A stretch of 64,000 nucleotides of DNA from Arthrobacter sp. C9C5 (GTDB lineage Bacteria; Actinomycetota; Actinomycetes; Actinomycetales; Micrococcaceae), in NCBI RefSeq assembly GCF_013359735.1, contig NZ_JABFMX010000016.1:33259-97258 (forward strand), read 5' to 3'. Shown here piece after piece: positions 53,470 to 61,895 of this stretch. How positions within the stretch are numbered: position 1 is the stretch's first letter; each line of letters begins with the position of its first letter. A program made the translations under genes and the position numbers. The notes under the pieces are model-generated. The model saw nothing but the letters and a program-made list of their open reading frames with translations. It searched no databases and had not been told where the DNA came from.

Positions 53470-53578
53470 GGCGGCGTAATAATCCCCGGGCTTTTAGGGT
53501 CCGATCGGAAGGTATCGGGGTATTCTGGCAACACGTCATCGGCGCGGATGTACGTCGTGAGGATTGGGGCAAATGTAG

Positions 53579-55276
53579 ATGCATTCACCTGATAACAGCC
53601 CGGAAGTCTTCAGTTCCGGCAACCCCCGGATCGAGGACCTGCTCAAGGACTTCGTCTCCCGCGCCGGAGAGCTGCTCCAGTCCCAGGAGCGCATGGCGGG
53701 CCTGCTCGAAGCCGTCGTCGCCGTAGCCGAGGATCTCAGCCTGGACGCCGTCCTGGAACGCGTGGTGCAGTCCGCTTGCGGCCTCCTGCACGCCCGCTAC
53801 GGCGCCCTCGGCGTCATCGGCGATGACCACGCCCTGAGCCACTTCATCACCGTCGGAATTGACGGCGAACTCGCCCAACAGATCGGACCGTTGCCCACCG
53901 GGCACGGGGTGCTGGGCCTGCTGATCAGCGATCCCCGGCCGCTGCGGCTGCACGACCTGCGCAAACATCCGGAGGCTTACGGATTCCCGGAGCACCACCC
54001 GCCCATGCAGTCCTTCCTCGGCGTGCCGGTCCGGGTCCGGGACACCGTGTTCGGCAACCTCTACCTGACGGAGAAGGAAGGCGGCGGAGACTTCACCGCT
54101 GAGGACGAGGCGCTTGCGGTCGCGCTGGCCGCCGCCGCCGGCGTCGCGATCGAAAACGCCAAACTGTACGACGACTCCCGCCGGCGTGCTCGCTGGCTGG
54201 AAGCGTGCATGGATGTGTCCGGGCTGATGCTCGGCAGCGACCGCGACTATTCCTCGGGCGGCCTCGATCCGATCGCGGCACGGGCGCTGCTGGAGTCAGA
54301 ATCGGCGCTGGCGCTGATTGTGGCGCCCGCCGTTTCCGGGCCCGGCTACATCGTGGCGGGGGCCGCGGGGGAGGGGGCCAAGGACTTCTCCGGCACGTCG
54401 CTCTGCCTCGACTCGCCCGAGCTGCAGGATGTGCTCTCCGGCGGCGAGCCGGTCATGTTCGACCACGCGGCCGGGGTGCTCGACGGGATCGACGGCGGCG
54501 GCCTGGGGCCGCTGCTCGCGGTGGCCCTCAGCACGCAGGGCGCCCACCACGGCCTGCTGCTGCTGGCCCGCAAACCGGAGTCGCTGCGCTACGCCCGCAC
54601 CGACGTCGAGATGGGCGCCGTTTTCGGCTCGCACGTGGCCCTCGCCCTTGAGCTCGCCCGCGTGCACCGGCTCCGCGAGGAACTGCTGGTGTTCACGGAC
54701 CGGGACCGGATCGCCCGGGACCTGCACGATCTCGTGATCCAGCGGCTGTTCGCCGCCGGCCTGAGCGTGCAGAGCCTGACGCGCTTCACCAAGGACGAAC
54801 TCGCGACGGAGCGGATCCGCAATATCACCGGCGAACTGGACGAAGCGATCCGCAGCCTGCGCGACACGATTTACTCGCTCAAGAGCAGCAGCGGCGAAAC
54901 GGAACTCCTCAGCGGCAGGATCCGTCGGGTGACCCGAAGCTCCGCCAAGTCCATGCCCTTCACGCCCCGACTGACGCTGACCGGTCCGGTGGACGCCGTC
55001 ACGCCGGACAAGGCGGACAACGTCGTGGCCGTGGTCTCCGAAGGACTGAGCAATGCCATCCGGCATTCCGGTGCGGACGCCATCTCGGTGTCCGTCGCCG
55101 TCATCAAGGGCCAGGTCACGGTGGTCATCACGGACAACGGCTCCGGCTTCAATGACAGCCTGGAGCGAAACGGCCTGGCTAATCTGGAGGACCGGGCGCG
55201 GATGCTGGACGGCCAGTGCACCATCACGACGGCGCCGGACGCCGGAACCAGCGTCGAATGGTCCGTCCCGCTCTAG
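53579..55276 (+). CDS. GAF-domain sensor histidine kinase, DosS/DevS type
   Basis: A 565-residue soluble kinase with two GAF domains (about residues 45-195 and 205-360), a HisKA_3 helix with phospho-accepting His382 (RIARDLHDLVIQRLF) and a HATPase end (VVSEGLSNAIRHSG, ITDNGSGF, GLANLEDRARML). GAF1 closely resembles mycobacterial DosS/DosT: LPTGHGVLGLLISDPRPLRL and EHHPPMQSFLGVPVRVRD, which contains the histidine pair (139-140) where the haem-ligand His of DosS lies. Haem-based oxygen or redox sensing is therefore likely. The NarL regulator gene is convergent, not downstream. TATTCT at 53521-53526 is a possible -10. Confidence 0.93.
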   Translation: MHSPDNSPEVFSSGNPRIEDLLKDFVSRAGELLQSQERMAGLLEAVVAVAEDLSLDAVLERVVQSACGLLHARYGALGVIGDDHALSHFITVGIDGELAQQIGPLPTGHGVLGLLISDPRPLRLHDLRKHPEAYGFPEHHPPMQSFLGVPVRVRDTVFGNLYLTEKEGGGDFTAEDEALAVALAAAAGVAIENAKLYDDSRRRARWLEACMDVSGLMLGSDRDYSSGGLDPIAARALLESESALALIVAPAVSGPGYIVAGAAGEGAKDFSGTSLCLDSPELQDVLSGGEPVMFDHAAGVLDGIDGGGLGPLLAVALSTQGAHHGLLLLARKPESLRYARTDVEMGAVFGSHVALALELARVHRLREELLVFTDRDRIARDLHDLVIQRLFAAGLSVQSLTRFTKDELATERIRNITGELDEAIRSLRDTIYSLKSSSGETELLSGRIRRVTRSSAKSMPFTPRLTLTGPVDAVTPDKADNVVAVVSEGLSNAIRHSGADAISVSVAVIKGQVTVVITDNGSGFNDSLERNGLANLEDRARMLDGQCTITTAPDAGTSVEWSVPL

Positions 55277-55324
55277 CCGGCGTTGACGTGGCGTTGACCC
55301 TGGCGGCGGCTGTCGGAGGCGCCC

Positions 55325-56059
55325 TCAACGGCTGCTGTGTTGCCGGCCGGCCTCGGCCGCCGTGCCGGTGGCGGGCGTTCCCGCGCCGGCCGGGCTGGCG
55401 ATGAAGACCGCCGCCTGGGTGCGGCGCTCGAAGCCCAGCTTGGCCAGCAGGGATGAGACGTAGTTCTTGACGGTCTTTTCGGCCAGGAACATCTCCGCCG
55501 CGATCTGGCGGTTCGTGAGCCCTCCGCCGACCAGCTCCAGCACCCTGCGTTCCTGGGGCGTGAGGGACGCGGTCCGGGGATCAACCTCTTCGGTTTCCAC
55601 CAGGCTTTCGACGATCCCGGCGGCCACACCGTCCTCGAAGATGGATTCGCCCGCGGCGGCGCGGCGCAGGGCGCCGATCAGGTCGGTTCCGCCGATCTCC
55701 TTCAGGACGTAGCCTGAGGCTCCGGCGAGGACGGCGCCGCGCAGGGCCTGTTCGTCGTCGAAACTGGTGAGGATGATGCAGTTCAGCGAGGGATCGATCG
55801 AACGCACGTCCCGGCAGACCTCGATACCGGTGCCGTCGGGCAGCCGGGCATCCAGGACGCAAACGTCCGGGTGCAAGGCAGGAATCCGCCGCGTGGCCTC
55901 GACTGCTGACCCCGAGCTGCCCACCACCAGAAACCCCTCGCCTTCCAGGAGTTCCTGGAGTCCCCGGCGAACCAGCTCATGGTCGTCGAGGATGAACACA
56001 CGGATCACGGCCGGATGGCCTTCGGTTGCAGTGAGACCGGCATCTGCCCAAGCAATCAT
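55325..56059 (-). CDS. NarL/LuxR-type response regulator (DosR-like)
   Basis: A 244-residue regulator: receiver domain (FILDDHELVRRGLQELLEGE, phospho-Asp in CVLDARLPDGTG, LTSFDDEQALRGAVLAGASG, VLKEIGG) and a C-terminal LuxR helix-turn-helix (LTPQERRVLELVGGGLTNRQ, then EKTVKNYVSSLLAKLGF). EKTVKNYVS is also characteristic of DosR/NarL. ATG 56059 is preferred for its GGGAGAAAC ribosome site; GTG 56008 would start right at the receiver. It ends 48 bp from the kinase stop, in convergent orientation. It is the likely partner and the candidate binder of the GGGCC-N4-GGCCC sites. Confidence 0.9.
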   Translation of the reverse strand: MIAWADAGLTATEGHPAVIRVFILDDHELVRRGLQELLEGEGFLVVGSSGSAVEATRRIPALHPDVCVLDARLPDGTGIEVCRDVRSIDPSLNCIILTSFDDEQALRGAVLAGASGYVLKEIGGTDLIGALRRAAAGESIFEDGVAAGIVESLVETEEVDPRTASLTPQERRVLELVGGGLTNRQIAAEMFLAEKTVKNYVSSLLAKLGFERRTQAAVFIASPAGAGTPATGTAAEAGRQHSSR

Positions 56060-56421
56060 GTTTCTCCCGTCCGGGCGCTGTCGCTGCCACCGGTCCCACG
56101 GAGCTCCCCAGCTCGCGTTGCAGGTCCGTGGCAGACCGCGTCCGTCCAACTTGTGCGGGACCCTGCTTGCTGATCCCTGAATTGCGGTGAATTCGTACCT
56201 TCCATTGTGGGCTCCAGTCGCTCTCAATGGTCGCGAAGCGGGAATATTTCTTCGCCGCGCACTGCAAGTCTGCGGCCGGCCCGCGCCCCCGGACAAGGGC
56301 CGTTCGGCCCACGGCGCCGGGCCTGCCGGGCCGCCGCGGTGACTTTCGGCCCTAGCCTGCGGATCCGCGCGCCGGAATCCTTGGAGCTACGTGCCATGGG
56401 GGCACCGCGAAGGGACCAGTC
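56060..56421. promoter_or_regulatory. Divergent control region between response regulator and Usp, with two DosR-like boxes
   Basis: A 362-bp gap. It holds GGGCC-GTTC-GGCCC at 56297-56310 (perfect) and GTGAC-TTTC-GGCCC at 56339-56352 (two positions off the palindrome). Their centres are 42 bp apart, about four helical turns, placing both on the same DNA face. The second is centred about 76 bases before the Usp start. No clear -10 for usp was found; AAGGGA (56413-56418 region) is the ribosome site. The left 230 bp toward the regulator shows no gene. Confidence 0.5.
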
Positions 56422-56865
56422 ATGAGCGAGGCTACGGGCATCCGGACCATCGTGGTCGGAGTCGACGGATCGGACGCTTCGGTGGAGGCGCTGCGGCAGG
56501 CGCAGCGGCTGGCCCTCCCGCTCTCGGCCAACATCGTGGCGCTGGCCTGCTGGGACGTTCCGCCGGTGTACGACGGCTACGTCGCCATGGGAATCAACGA
56601 TTTCGACGTCCGGGCGGGTGAAATCCTGCAAGAGACCGTGGTGAAGGCCTTCGGCGAAGCCACCCCCGCCAATGTGGAAACACGCCTGGTGCAGGGGCAT
56701 CCGCGCCGCATGTTGCTGGAAGAGAGCCGGAACGCGGACCTGCTGGTGCTGGGCCGGCGCGGGCACGGCGGTTTCGGAGGCCTGCTGCTCGGCTCGGTGA
56801 GCTCCGCCCTCGTGGCGCACGCGCACTGCCCCGTACTGGTGGTGCACACGCCGGAAAAGCGTTAG
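56422..56865 (+). CDS. Universal stress protein, UspA family
   Basis: A 147-residue single-domain Usp. IVVGVDGSDASVEALRQAQR starts the fold, and the ATP-binding signature is GRRGHGGFGGLLLGSVSSAL (G-2x-G-9x-G-S/N type), so it belongs to the nucleotide-binding class. Usp genes are prominent members of DosR regulons in mycobacteria. Here it lies between the regulator and split-barrel gene 2, with two DosR-like boxes upstream. ATG 56422 follows AAGGGACCAGTC. Confidence 0.93.
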   Translation: MSEATGIRTIVVGVDGSDASVEALRQAQRLALPLSANIVALACWDVPPVYDGYVAMGINDFDVRAGEILQETVVKAFGEATPANVETRLVQGHPRRMLLEESRNADLLVLGRRGHGGFGGLLLGSVSSALVAHAHCPVLVVHTPEKR

Positions 56866-56910
56866 CCAGGGCTGACGGGGGCCGCCCCGGGCGGCCCGCA
56901 TCCAGCTGGT

Positions 56911-57378
56911 CTATTCGAAAGAGGCCCGCCGCGGGTCCGCCAACCGCGTGTGCCAGACATCCGGGTTGTTGACCTTGAAGCGGCGCCCGGTGAGGGCCTT
57001 GGGCGCCAGTCGCACGTAGTAGTTCTTTTCACCCGGCTGCCAGGGCTCCAGGAGCAGCTCGTCCACCGCGTCCTTGTCCGCCTGGTCTTCGATCAGCTCG
57101 GCTTCGCCGCGGGCGACGACGCTCCACGCCGTCTGCTCGTGGGAGTCGTAACCGTCGATTTCGAAGGCAACCGGTTTGGCCGTAATGGCGCCCCACAGCT
57201 TGGTGCCGCCGGCGGTGCGGAACACGATCGAGCGGCGCTGCAGGACGAAATTCACCGGAAATACCTCCGGATGGCCGTCGACGATCAGGGCAATCCGCCC
57301 GACCACTTCACTGTCGAGCAGCACCCAGCACTGGTCGATGGACAGCTGGAAATTTGGCGGAGGCGTCGTCGTATTCAC
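56911..57378 (-). CDS. Pyridoxamine 5'-phosphate oxidase-like flavin-binding protein (copy 2)
   Basis: A 155-residue paralogue of the protein at 52933, same fold and end: CWVLLDSEVVGRIALIVDGH, FPVNFVLQRRSIVFRTAGGT, AWSVVARGEAELI and YYVRLAPKALTGRRFK. The GTG start at 57378 has only GGAG two bases upstream, too close to work as a ribosome site. TAACGT lies 6 bases upstream and a perfect DosR-like box is centred 42.5 bases upstream, so a leaderless, regulator-activated transcript is likely. Cofactor unknown. Confidence 0.88.
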   Translation of the reverse strand: MNTTTPPPNFQLSIDQCWVLLDSEVVGRIALIVDGHPEVFPVNFVLQRRSIVFRTAGGTKLWGAITAKPVAFEIDGYDSHEQTAWSVVARGEAELIEDQADKDAVDELLLEPWQPGEKNYYVRLAPKALTGRRFKVNNPDVWHTRLADPRRASFE

Positions 57379-57384
57379 AGCTCC

Positions 57385-57427
57385 ACGTTACGGACAGGCC
57401 AGGGGCCCCATTAGGGCCATAAGGCCC
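57385..57427 (-). promoter_or_regulatory. Leaderless promoter with DosR-like box for split-barrel gene 2
   Basis: TAACGT (57385-57390, minus strand) ends 6 bases before GTG 57378. The perfect palindrome GGGCC-ATAA-GGCCC at 57414-57427 is centred 42.5 bases upstream of the start. Box-to-hexamer distance is 23 bp, against 24 bp at the other split-barrel gene, so the two promoters have nearly the same architecture. Confidence 0.6.
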
Positions 57428-57485
57428 GTGGCGCCGGGACGGACGGCCTGCTGGTCCACGGCGAAACGGACCCGACAGCCCGGCC

Positions 57486-58979
57486 CTACCAGGGGCTGGG
57501 CTTGTAGTCCTTCAGGAAGACGCCGTACTGGTCCTCGCCGGACTCGCCCATGACGATCGGGTCGTAGACCCGCGCGGCGCCGTCGACGAGATCCAGCGGG
57601 GCGTGGAACCCTTCCTCCATCAGCCGGACCTTCGTGTAGTGCGGCCGCTCGTCGGTGATCCAGCCGGTGTCGACGGCGGTCATCAGGATGCCGTCGGAGT
57701 CGAGCATTTCCTTGGCGCTGGTCCGCGTCATCATGTTCAGCGCGGCCTTGGCCATGTTGGTGTGCGGGTGCCCCGGTCCCTTGTAGGCGCGGGAGAACTG
57801 GCCCTCCATGGCGCTGACGTTCACGATGTACTTCCGCCGCGCGGTGGAGCGCTTCATCGCCCCGCGCAGCCGGCTTACCAGCAGGAACGGGGCGGTCACG
57901 TTGCAGAGCTGCACTTCAAGCATCTCCAGCGGATCCACCTCGTCCACCACCTGGGTCCAGCTGTTGATGCTGGCGAGGTCCGGGACCAGGCCGCCGGCGT
58001 CGATCGCGGTGCCGGAGGCGATCCGCTCCAGCGAGGCGGAGCCGGTGGACAGCGCCAGCGAGGTGATGGCGTCGCCGGCCAGCACGGGGTGGTCCAAGAC
58101 CGAGCTGGCCAGGGCCAGCGGGTGCTTGTCATGGGCGTGGCCGAAGGTGACCAGTTCGGGGCCCCCGTTGGCCGCCTGCAGCTCCGCGGGCAGCGCTTCG
58201 TCCTCGGCGTCGACCAGCGGCTTGTACGCGTTGCCCGAGCGCCGGACCGTCTGGGCGGCGTTGTTGATGATGATGTCCAGCGGCCCCGCGGCGTCGAGGG
58301 AGTCCGTCAGCGCCATGACCTGCGAGGGGTCACGCAGGTCGATGCCCACGATCCGCAGCCGGTGCAGCCAGTCGGCGCTGTCCTCCATCGCGGCGAAGCG
58401 CCGGGCGGCGTCCTTCGGGAAGCGCGTGGTGATGGTGGTGTGGGCGCCGTCGCGGAGCAGTCGGAGGGCGATGTACATGCCGATCTTGGCCCGTCCGCCG
58501 GTCAGCAGCGCCCGCCGGCCGCTCAGGTCCGTCCGGGCATCGCGCTTGCTGTGGCTGAAGAGGGCGCACTCGGGACAGAGCTGGTGGTAGAACGCATCCA
58601 CCTGCGTGTAGTGCTGCTTGCAGATGTAGCAGGGCCGGGACCTGATCAGGTGGCCCGCGACCTCGCCGGTGGCCGAGGTCGCCAGCTTGTTGCCGCGGGT
58701 CTCGTCGTCGATCCGGTCCGGTGCGGCGGTCGCGGTCTGGGCGATGACGGCACGGTCCGCCTCGGCGATGAGGTCCCGCTTGGTGGTCCGGCGGTGCCGC
58801 TTGACCGCTTTGAACATCTTCCCGGTCGCGCGGCGGATCGAAACGTAGTCCGGGTGTTCCTCGTCGTAGACGTGGATGCTGTTCAGCACCTTGAGGCAGG
58901 CGGCGATTTCCGCGGCGGTCAACTCGGCGGGGGCCGGTGAATCGCTGGCCGGCACGGGGGGCAGATCGGGAGAGCTCAT
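57486..58979 (-). CDS. SDR-fold protein with N-terminal zinc ribbon
   Basis: A 497-residue protein. Residues 1-110 are helical and variable. C117/C120 and C135/C138 (CYIC and CPEC) form a CxxC-x14-CxxC zinc ribbon. An SDR domain follows: LLTGGRAKIGMYIALRLL, DIIINNAAQTVRR and IVNVSAMEGQF. The catalytic Tyr-x3-Lys is altered: the lysine is in HTNMAKAALNMM, and threonine occupies the tyrosine position. An insertion of about 90 residues sits after the NNAAQ motif. Activity as an oxidoreductase is therefore doubtful. It is a single gene beyond the stress cluster. Function unknown. Confidence 0.85.
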   Translation of the reverse strand: MSSPDLPPVPASDSPAPAELTAAEIAACLKVLNSIHVYDEEHPDYVSIRRATGKMFKAVKRHRRTTKRDLIAEADRAVIAQTATAAPDRIDDETRGNKLATSATGEVAGHLIRSRPCYICKQHYTQVDAFYHQLCPECALFSHSKRDARTDLSGRRALLTGGRAKIGMYIALRLLRDGAHTTITTRFPKDAARRFAAMEDSADWLHRLRIVGIDLRDPSQVMALTDSLDAAGPLDIIINNAAQTVRRSGNAYKPLVDAEDEALPAELQAANGGPELVTFGHAHDKHPLALASSVLDHPVLAGDAITSLALSTGSASLERIASGTAIDAGGLVPDLASINSWTQVVDEVDPLEMLEVQLCNVTAPFLLVSRLRGAMKRSTARRKYIVNVSAMEGQFSRAYKGPGHPHTNMAKAALNMMTRTSAKEMLDSDGILMTAVDTGWITDERPHYTKVRLMEEGFHAPLDLVDGAARVYDPIVMGESGEDQYGVFLKDYKPSPW

Positions 58980-59079
58980 TGGGCCAATTTTACAGCCTGT
59001 AACGCACCCGGCCCGACGCCGGAGATTGCTGGCCCGGAACCGGGGGCGCCGACTGGCGGCCCCGGCTCCGGCCCGCGGC

Positions 59080-60498
59080 TTAGTACGCCTTGGTGGAGGA
59101 CTTCCCGGGAGGCTCGACGCCGACGGCGGCGGCGTGCACCTCGCCGACCTTTTCCACGGACTCGCGGCCGGCCGGCCAGTTCTCGGTGGCGGTCTTCACG
59201 GCATCCGGCACGAGGTACAGGTTGGCTGCGGAGAGGGAACGTTCGGCGTCGCCGGGCTCGGGAACTTCCTGGCCCTTGGCCAGGACCGTGATGCCGGAGT
59301 CGGTGACCTTGAACCCGCGCGCCCGGTCCAGTTCGGGGTCCAGGCCGATCGCGGCACCGGCCGGGATCCGGACGTTCTTATCGACGATAGCGCGCTTGAT
59401 CACGGCGCCCGCGCCGACCTGCACCTTGTCCATCAGCACCGAGTCGAGCACCCGGCTGGCCGTGCCGACGTAGACGTCATTGGAGAGCACCGAGCCTTCC
59501 ACGATGCCGCCGGAGATAACGACGCCGCTGGCCACGATCGAGTCCAGGGCCGTGCCCACGGTGCCGCCCTCGCCGCGGACGAACTTCGCCGGCGGCGAGA
59601 TGCTCTGGCGCGTGTAGATCGGCCATTCCGAGTTGTACAGGTTGAACACCGGCACGGGGGAGATCAGGTCCATGTGGGCGTCGTAGAACGAATCGATGGT
59701 GCCGACGTCGCGCCAGTAGGTGCGGTCACGCTCGGTGGAGCCGGGGATGTCGTTGAGGGTGAAGTCGTACACGCCGGCCTCGCCCTGGTCGACGAAGTAC
59801 GGAATGATGTCCCCGCCCATGTCGTGCTTGGTGTCGAGCCGCTCAGCGTCGACATGCAGCGCCTCGACGAGGGCGTCGGCGTTGAAGACGTAGTTGCCCA
59901 TAGACGCGAGGAACTGGGTGGGGTCCGCGGCGAGCCCGGGCGTGGAGGACGGCTTCTCCACGAAGGCGGCGATTTTCTCCGGGTTCTCCTGGTCCACCTC
60001 GATCACGCCGAACTGGTCGGCCATGTGCAGCGGCTGGCGTACGGCCGCCACCGTCGCCTTCGCGCCGCTGGCGACGTGCTGCGCGACCATCTGCGCGAAA
60101 TCCATCCGGTACACGTGGTCCGCGCCGACCACGACGACGATGTCGGGGTTGGCGTCGTGGATCAGGTTGAGGGACTGGTAGATGGCGTTGGCGCTGCCCA
60201 GGAACCAGCTCTTGCCGACGCGCTGCTGGGCGGGCACGGAGGCGATGTAGTTCCCGAGCTGGGTGGACATGCGCCACGTTTCGGAAATGTGCCGGTCCAG
60301 GCTGTGGGATTTGTATTGCGTCAGGACGACAATCTGCAAATACCGGGAATTCACCAGGTTGGAAAGGGCGAAATCAATGAGCCGGTAACTTCCGGCGAAC
60401 GGAACGGCCGGCTTGGCCCGGTCGGCCGTCAACGGCATCAGCCTATTTCCCTCGCCACCTGCGAGGACAATGGCCAAGACTTTCTTTTGCTGCGGCAT
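59080..60498 (-). CDS. glgC: Glucose-1-phosphate adenylyltransferase
   Basis: Makes ADP-glucose for glycogen synthesis; 472 residues. Nucleotidyltransferase motif [20 protein letters not shown] with the [10 protein letters not shown] lysine region, then [14 protein letters not shown], and [10 protein letters not shown]; a left-handed beta-helix domain forms the C-terminal third. Allosteric control by glycolytic intermediates is usual for the family. It is divergent from glgA, with 102 bp between the starts. The tail ends in about 45 extra residues. Confidence 0.96.
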   Translation of the reverse strand: MPQQKKVLAIVLAGGEGNRLMPLTADRAKPAVPFAGSYRLIDFALSNLVNSRYLQIVVLTQYKSHSLDRHISETWRMSTQLGNYIASVPAQQRVGKSWFLGSANAIYQSLNLIHDANPDIVVVVGADHVYRMDFAQMVAQHVASGAKATVAAVRQPLHMADQFGVIEVDQENPEKIAAFVEKPSSTPGLAADPTQFLASMGNYVFNADALVEALHVDAERLDTKHDMGGDIIPYFVDQGEAGVYDFTLNDIPGSTERDRTYWRDVGTIDSFYDAHMDLISPVPVFNLYNSEWPIYTRQSISPPAKFVRGEGGTVGTALDSIVASGVVISGGIVEGSVLSNDVYVGTASRVLDSVLMDKVQVGAGAVIKRAIVDKNVRIPAGAAIGLDPELDRARGFKVTDSGITVLAKGQEVPEPGDAERSLSAANLYLVPDAVKTATENWPAGRESVEKVGEVHAAAVGVEPPGKSSTKAY

Positions 60499-60600
60499 GT
60501 GATCGCTCCTGAACGCCTTCGTTGCTCCCCAAAAACCGTCCGGTGTGCCCGGACCTCTTCACACTAGAACAGATCAGCCGGAAGGACTACCTTGGGGTTT

Positions 60601-61800
60601 GTGCGAATAGACATTGTGACCAAGGAATTCCCGCCCGAAATCTATGGGGGCGCCGGCGTCCACGTGGCCGAACTCAGCCGCGTGCTGGCCCAGAGAGTGG
60701 ATCTGCAGGTGCGCGCCTTCGGTGCCCCGCGCACTCCGGACTACCACGGGGCCACCGTGACGTCCTATGCCGTGCCGGAGGACCTGGCCGGCGCCAACGC
60801 CGCCGTGCAGACCCTCGGCGTGGACCTGAGGATCGTCCCGGACATCGCCGGCGCGGACCTCGTGCATTCGCACACCTGGTACGCCAACATGGCCGGGCAC
60901 ATCGCCTCGCTGCTGCACGGCATCCCGCACGTGCTCAGCGCCCACAGCCTGGAGCCGCTGCGGCCCTGGAAGGCCGAACAGCTCGGCGGCGGCTATGCCC
61001 TGTCCTCCTGGGTGGAGAAGACCGCCTACGAGTCCGCCGCGGCGATCATCGCCGTGTCCGAAGGGATGCGCCAGGACATCCTGCGCAGCTACCCCGAGGT
61101 GGACCCGGCGAAGGTCCGCGTGGTCCACAACGGCATCGACGTCAGCCTCTGGAACCGCGACGAGGACGAGGACGTGGTCCGCGCCCTGGGAATTGACCCG
61201 GAGCGGCCGAGCGTCGTCTTCGTGGGACGCAACACCCGCCAGAAGGGCGTCCCGTACCTGCTCCGGGCCGCCGCAAAGCTCCCCGCGGACGTCCAGCTGG
61301 TGCTGTGCCTCGGCGCCGCGGACACACCGGAACTCGCCGCGGAGACCGCCCGCCTGATCGAGGAACTGCAGGGCCAGCGCAGCGGCGTGATCCTCGTGGA
61401 GCGGATGCTCCCGCGCCGCGAGCTGATCCAGGTCCTCAGCCACGCCACCGCGTTCGCCTGCCCGTCCATCTACGAACCGCTCGGGATCGTGAACCTGGAA
61501 GCGATGGCCTGCGGCGCCGCGGTGGTGGCCAGCGCCACCGGCGGTATTCCGGAGGTGGTCCAGCACGGCGAGACCGGCCTCCTGGTGCAGCTCGAACAGG
61601 TCACCGACGGCACCGGCACCCCGCTGGATCCGGAGAAGTTCGTCACGGAGTTTGCCGCGGCCCTGACCGAGGTGGTCTCCGACCCGGCGCGCGCCCGCGC
61701 GATGGGCCAGGCCGGCCGCCGCCGGGCCGAGGAGCACTTCTCCTGGGAATCCATCACCGAAACCACCCTCGAGGTCTACCGCTCGGTCCTTCCGCAGTAG
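60601..61800 (+). CDS. glgA: Glycogen synthase, actinobacterial GT4 type
   Basis: A retaining GT4-family glycosyltransferase of 399 residues, the short actinobacterial form (also related to GlgM, which makes maltose-1-phosphate from ADP-glucose). Motifs: KEFPPEIYGGAGVHVAEL, HSHTWYANMAGHIAS, VVHNGIDVSLW, and the donor-site EPLGIVNLEAMACGAAVVAS with the E-x7-E pair. GTG 60601 is preferred; TTG 60592 is in frame upstream. Its divergence from glgC suggests joint control of glycogen synthesis. Confidence 0.92.
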   Translation: MRIDIVTKEFPPEIYGGAGVHVAELSRVLAQRVDLQVRAFGAPRTPDYHGATVTSYAVPEDLAGANAAVQTLGVDLRIVPDIAGADLVHSHTWYANMAGHIASLLHGIPHVLSAHSLEPLRPWKAEQLGGGYALSSWVEKTAYESAAAIIAVSEGMRQDILRSYPEVDPAKVRVVHNGIDVSLWNRDEDEDVVRALGIDPERPSVVFVGRNTRQKGVPYLLRAAAKLPADVQLVLCLGAADTPELAAETARLIEELQGQRSGVILVERMLPRRELIQVLSHATAFACPSIYEPLGIVNLEAMACGAAVVASATGGIPEVVQHGETGLLVQLEQVTDGTGTPLDPEKFVTEFAAALTEVVSDPARARAMGQAGRRRAEEHFSWESITETTLEVYRSVLPQ

Positions 61801-61807
61801 CGACGCA

Positions 61808-61857
61808 GCACGACGACGGCGCCGCCCCGGCAAGGGGGCGGCGCCGTCGTCGTGCTC
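61808..61857. terminator. Hairpin between glgA and the acyl-CoA oxidase gene
   Basis: A 22-bp perfect stem of the type AGCACGACGACGGCGCC paired with its complement, loop GGCAAG, lying 8 bases after the glgA stop. There is no T-run, but the stem is very stable and sits between convergent genes. Confidence 0.75.
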
Positions 61858-61895
61858 TGCTGTCTAGCTGTGCTGGTATCTAGCCGCGCTGTTTT

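Noticed and set aside
53497..53510. A possible further DosR-like box upstream of the kinase gene (GGGTC-CGAT-CGGAA)
   Set aside because: Only the left arm fits; the right arm does not match the palindrome.
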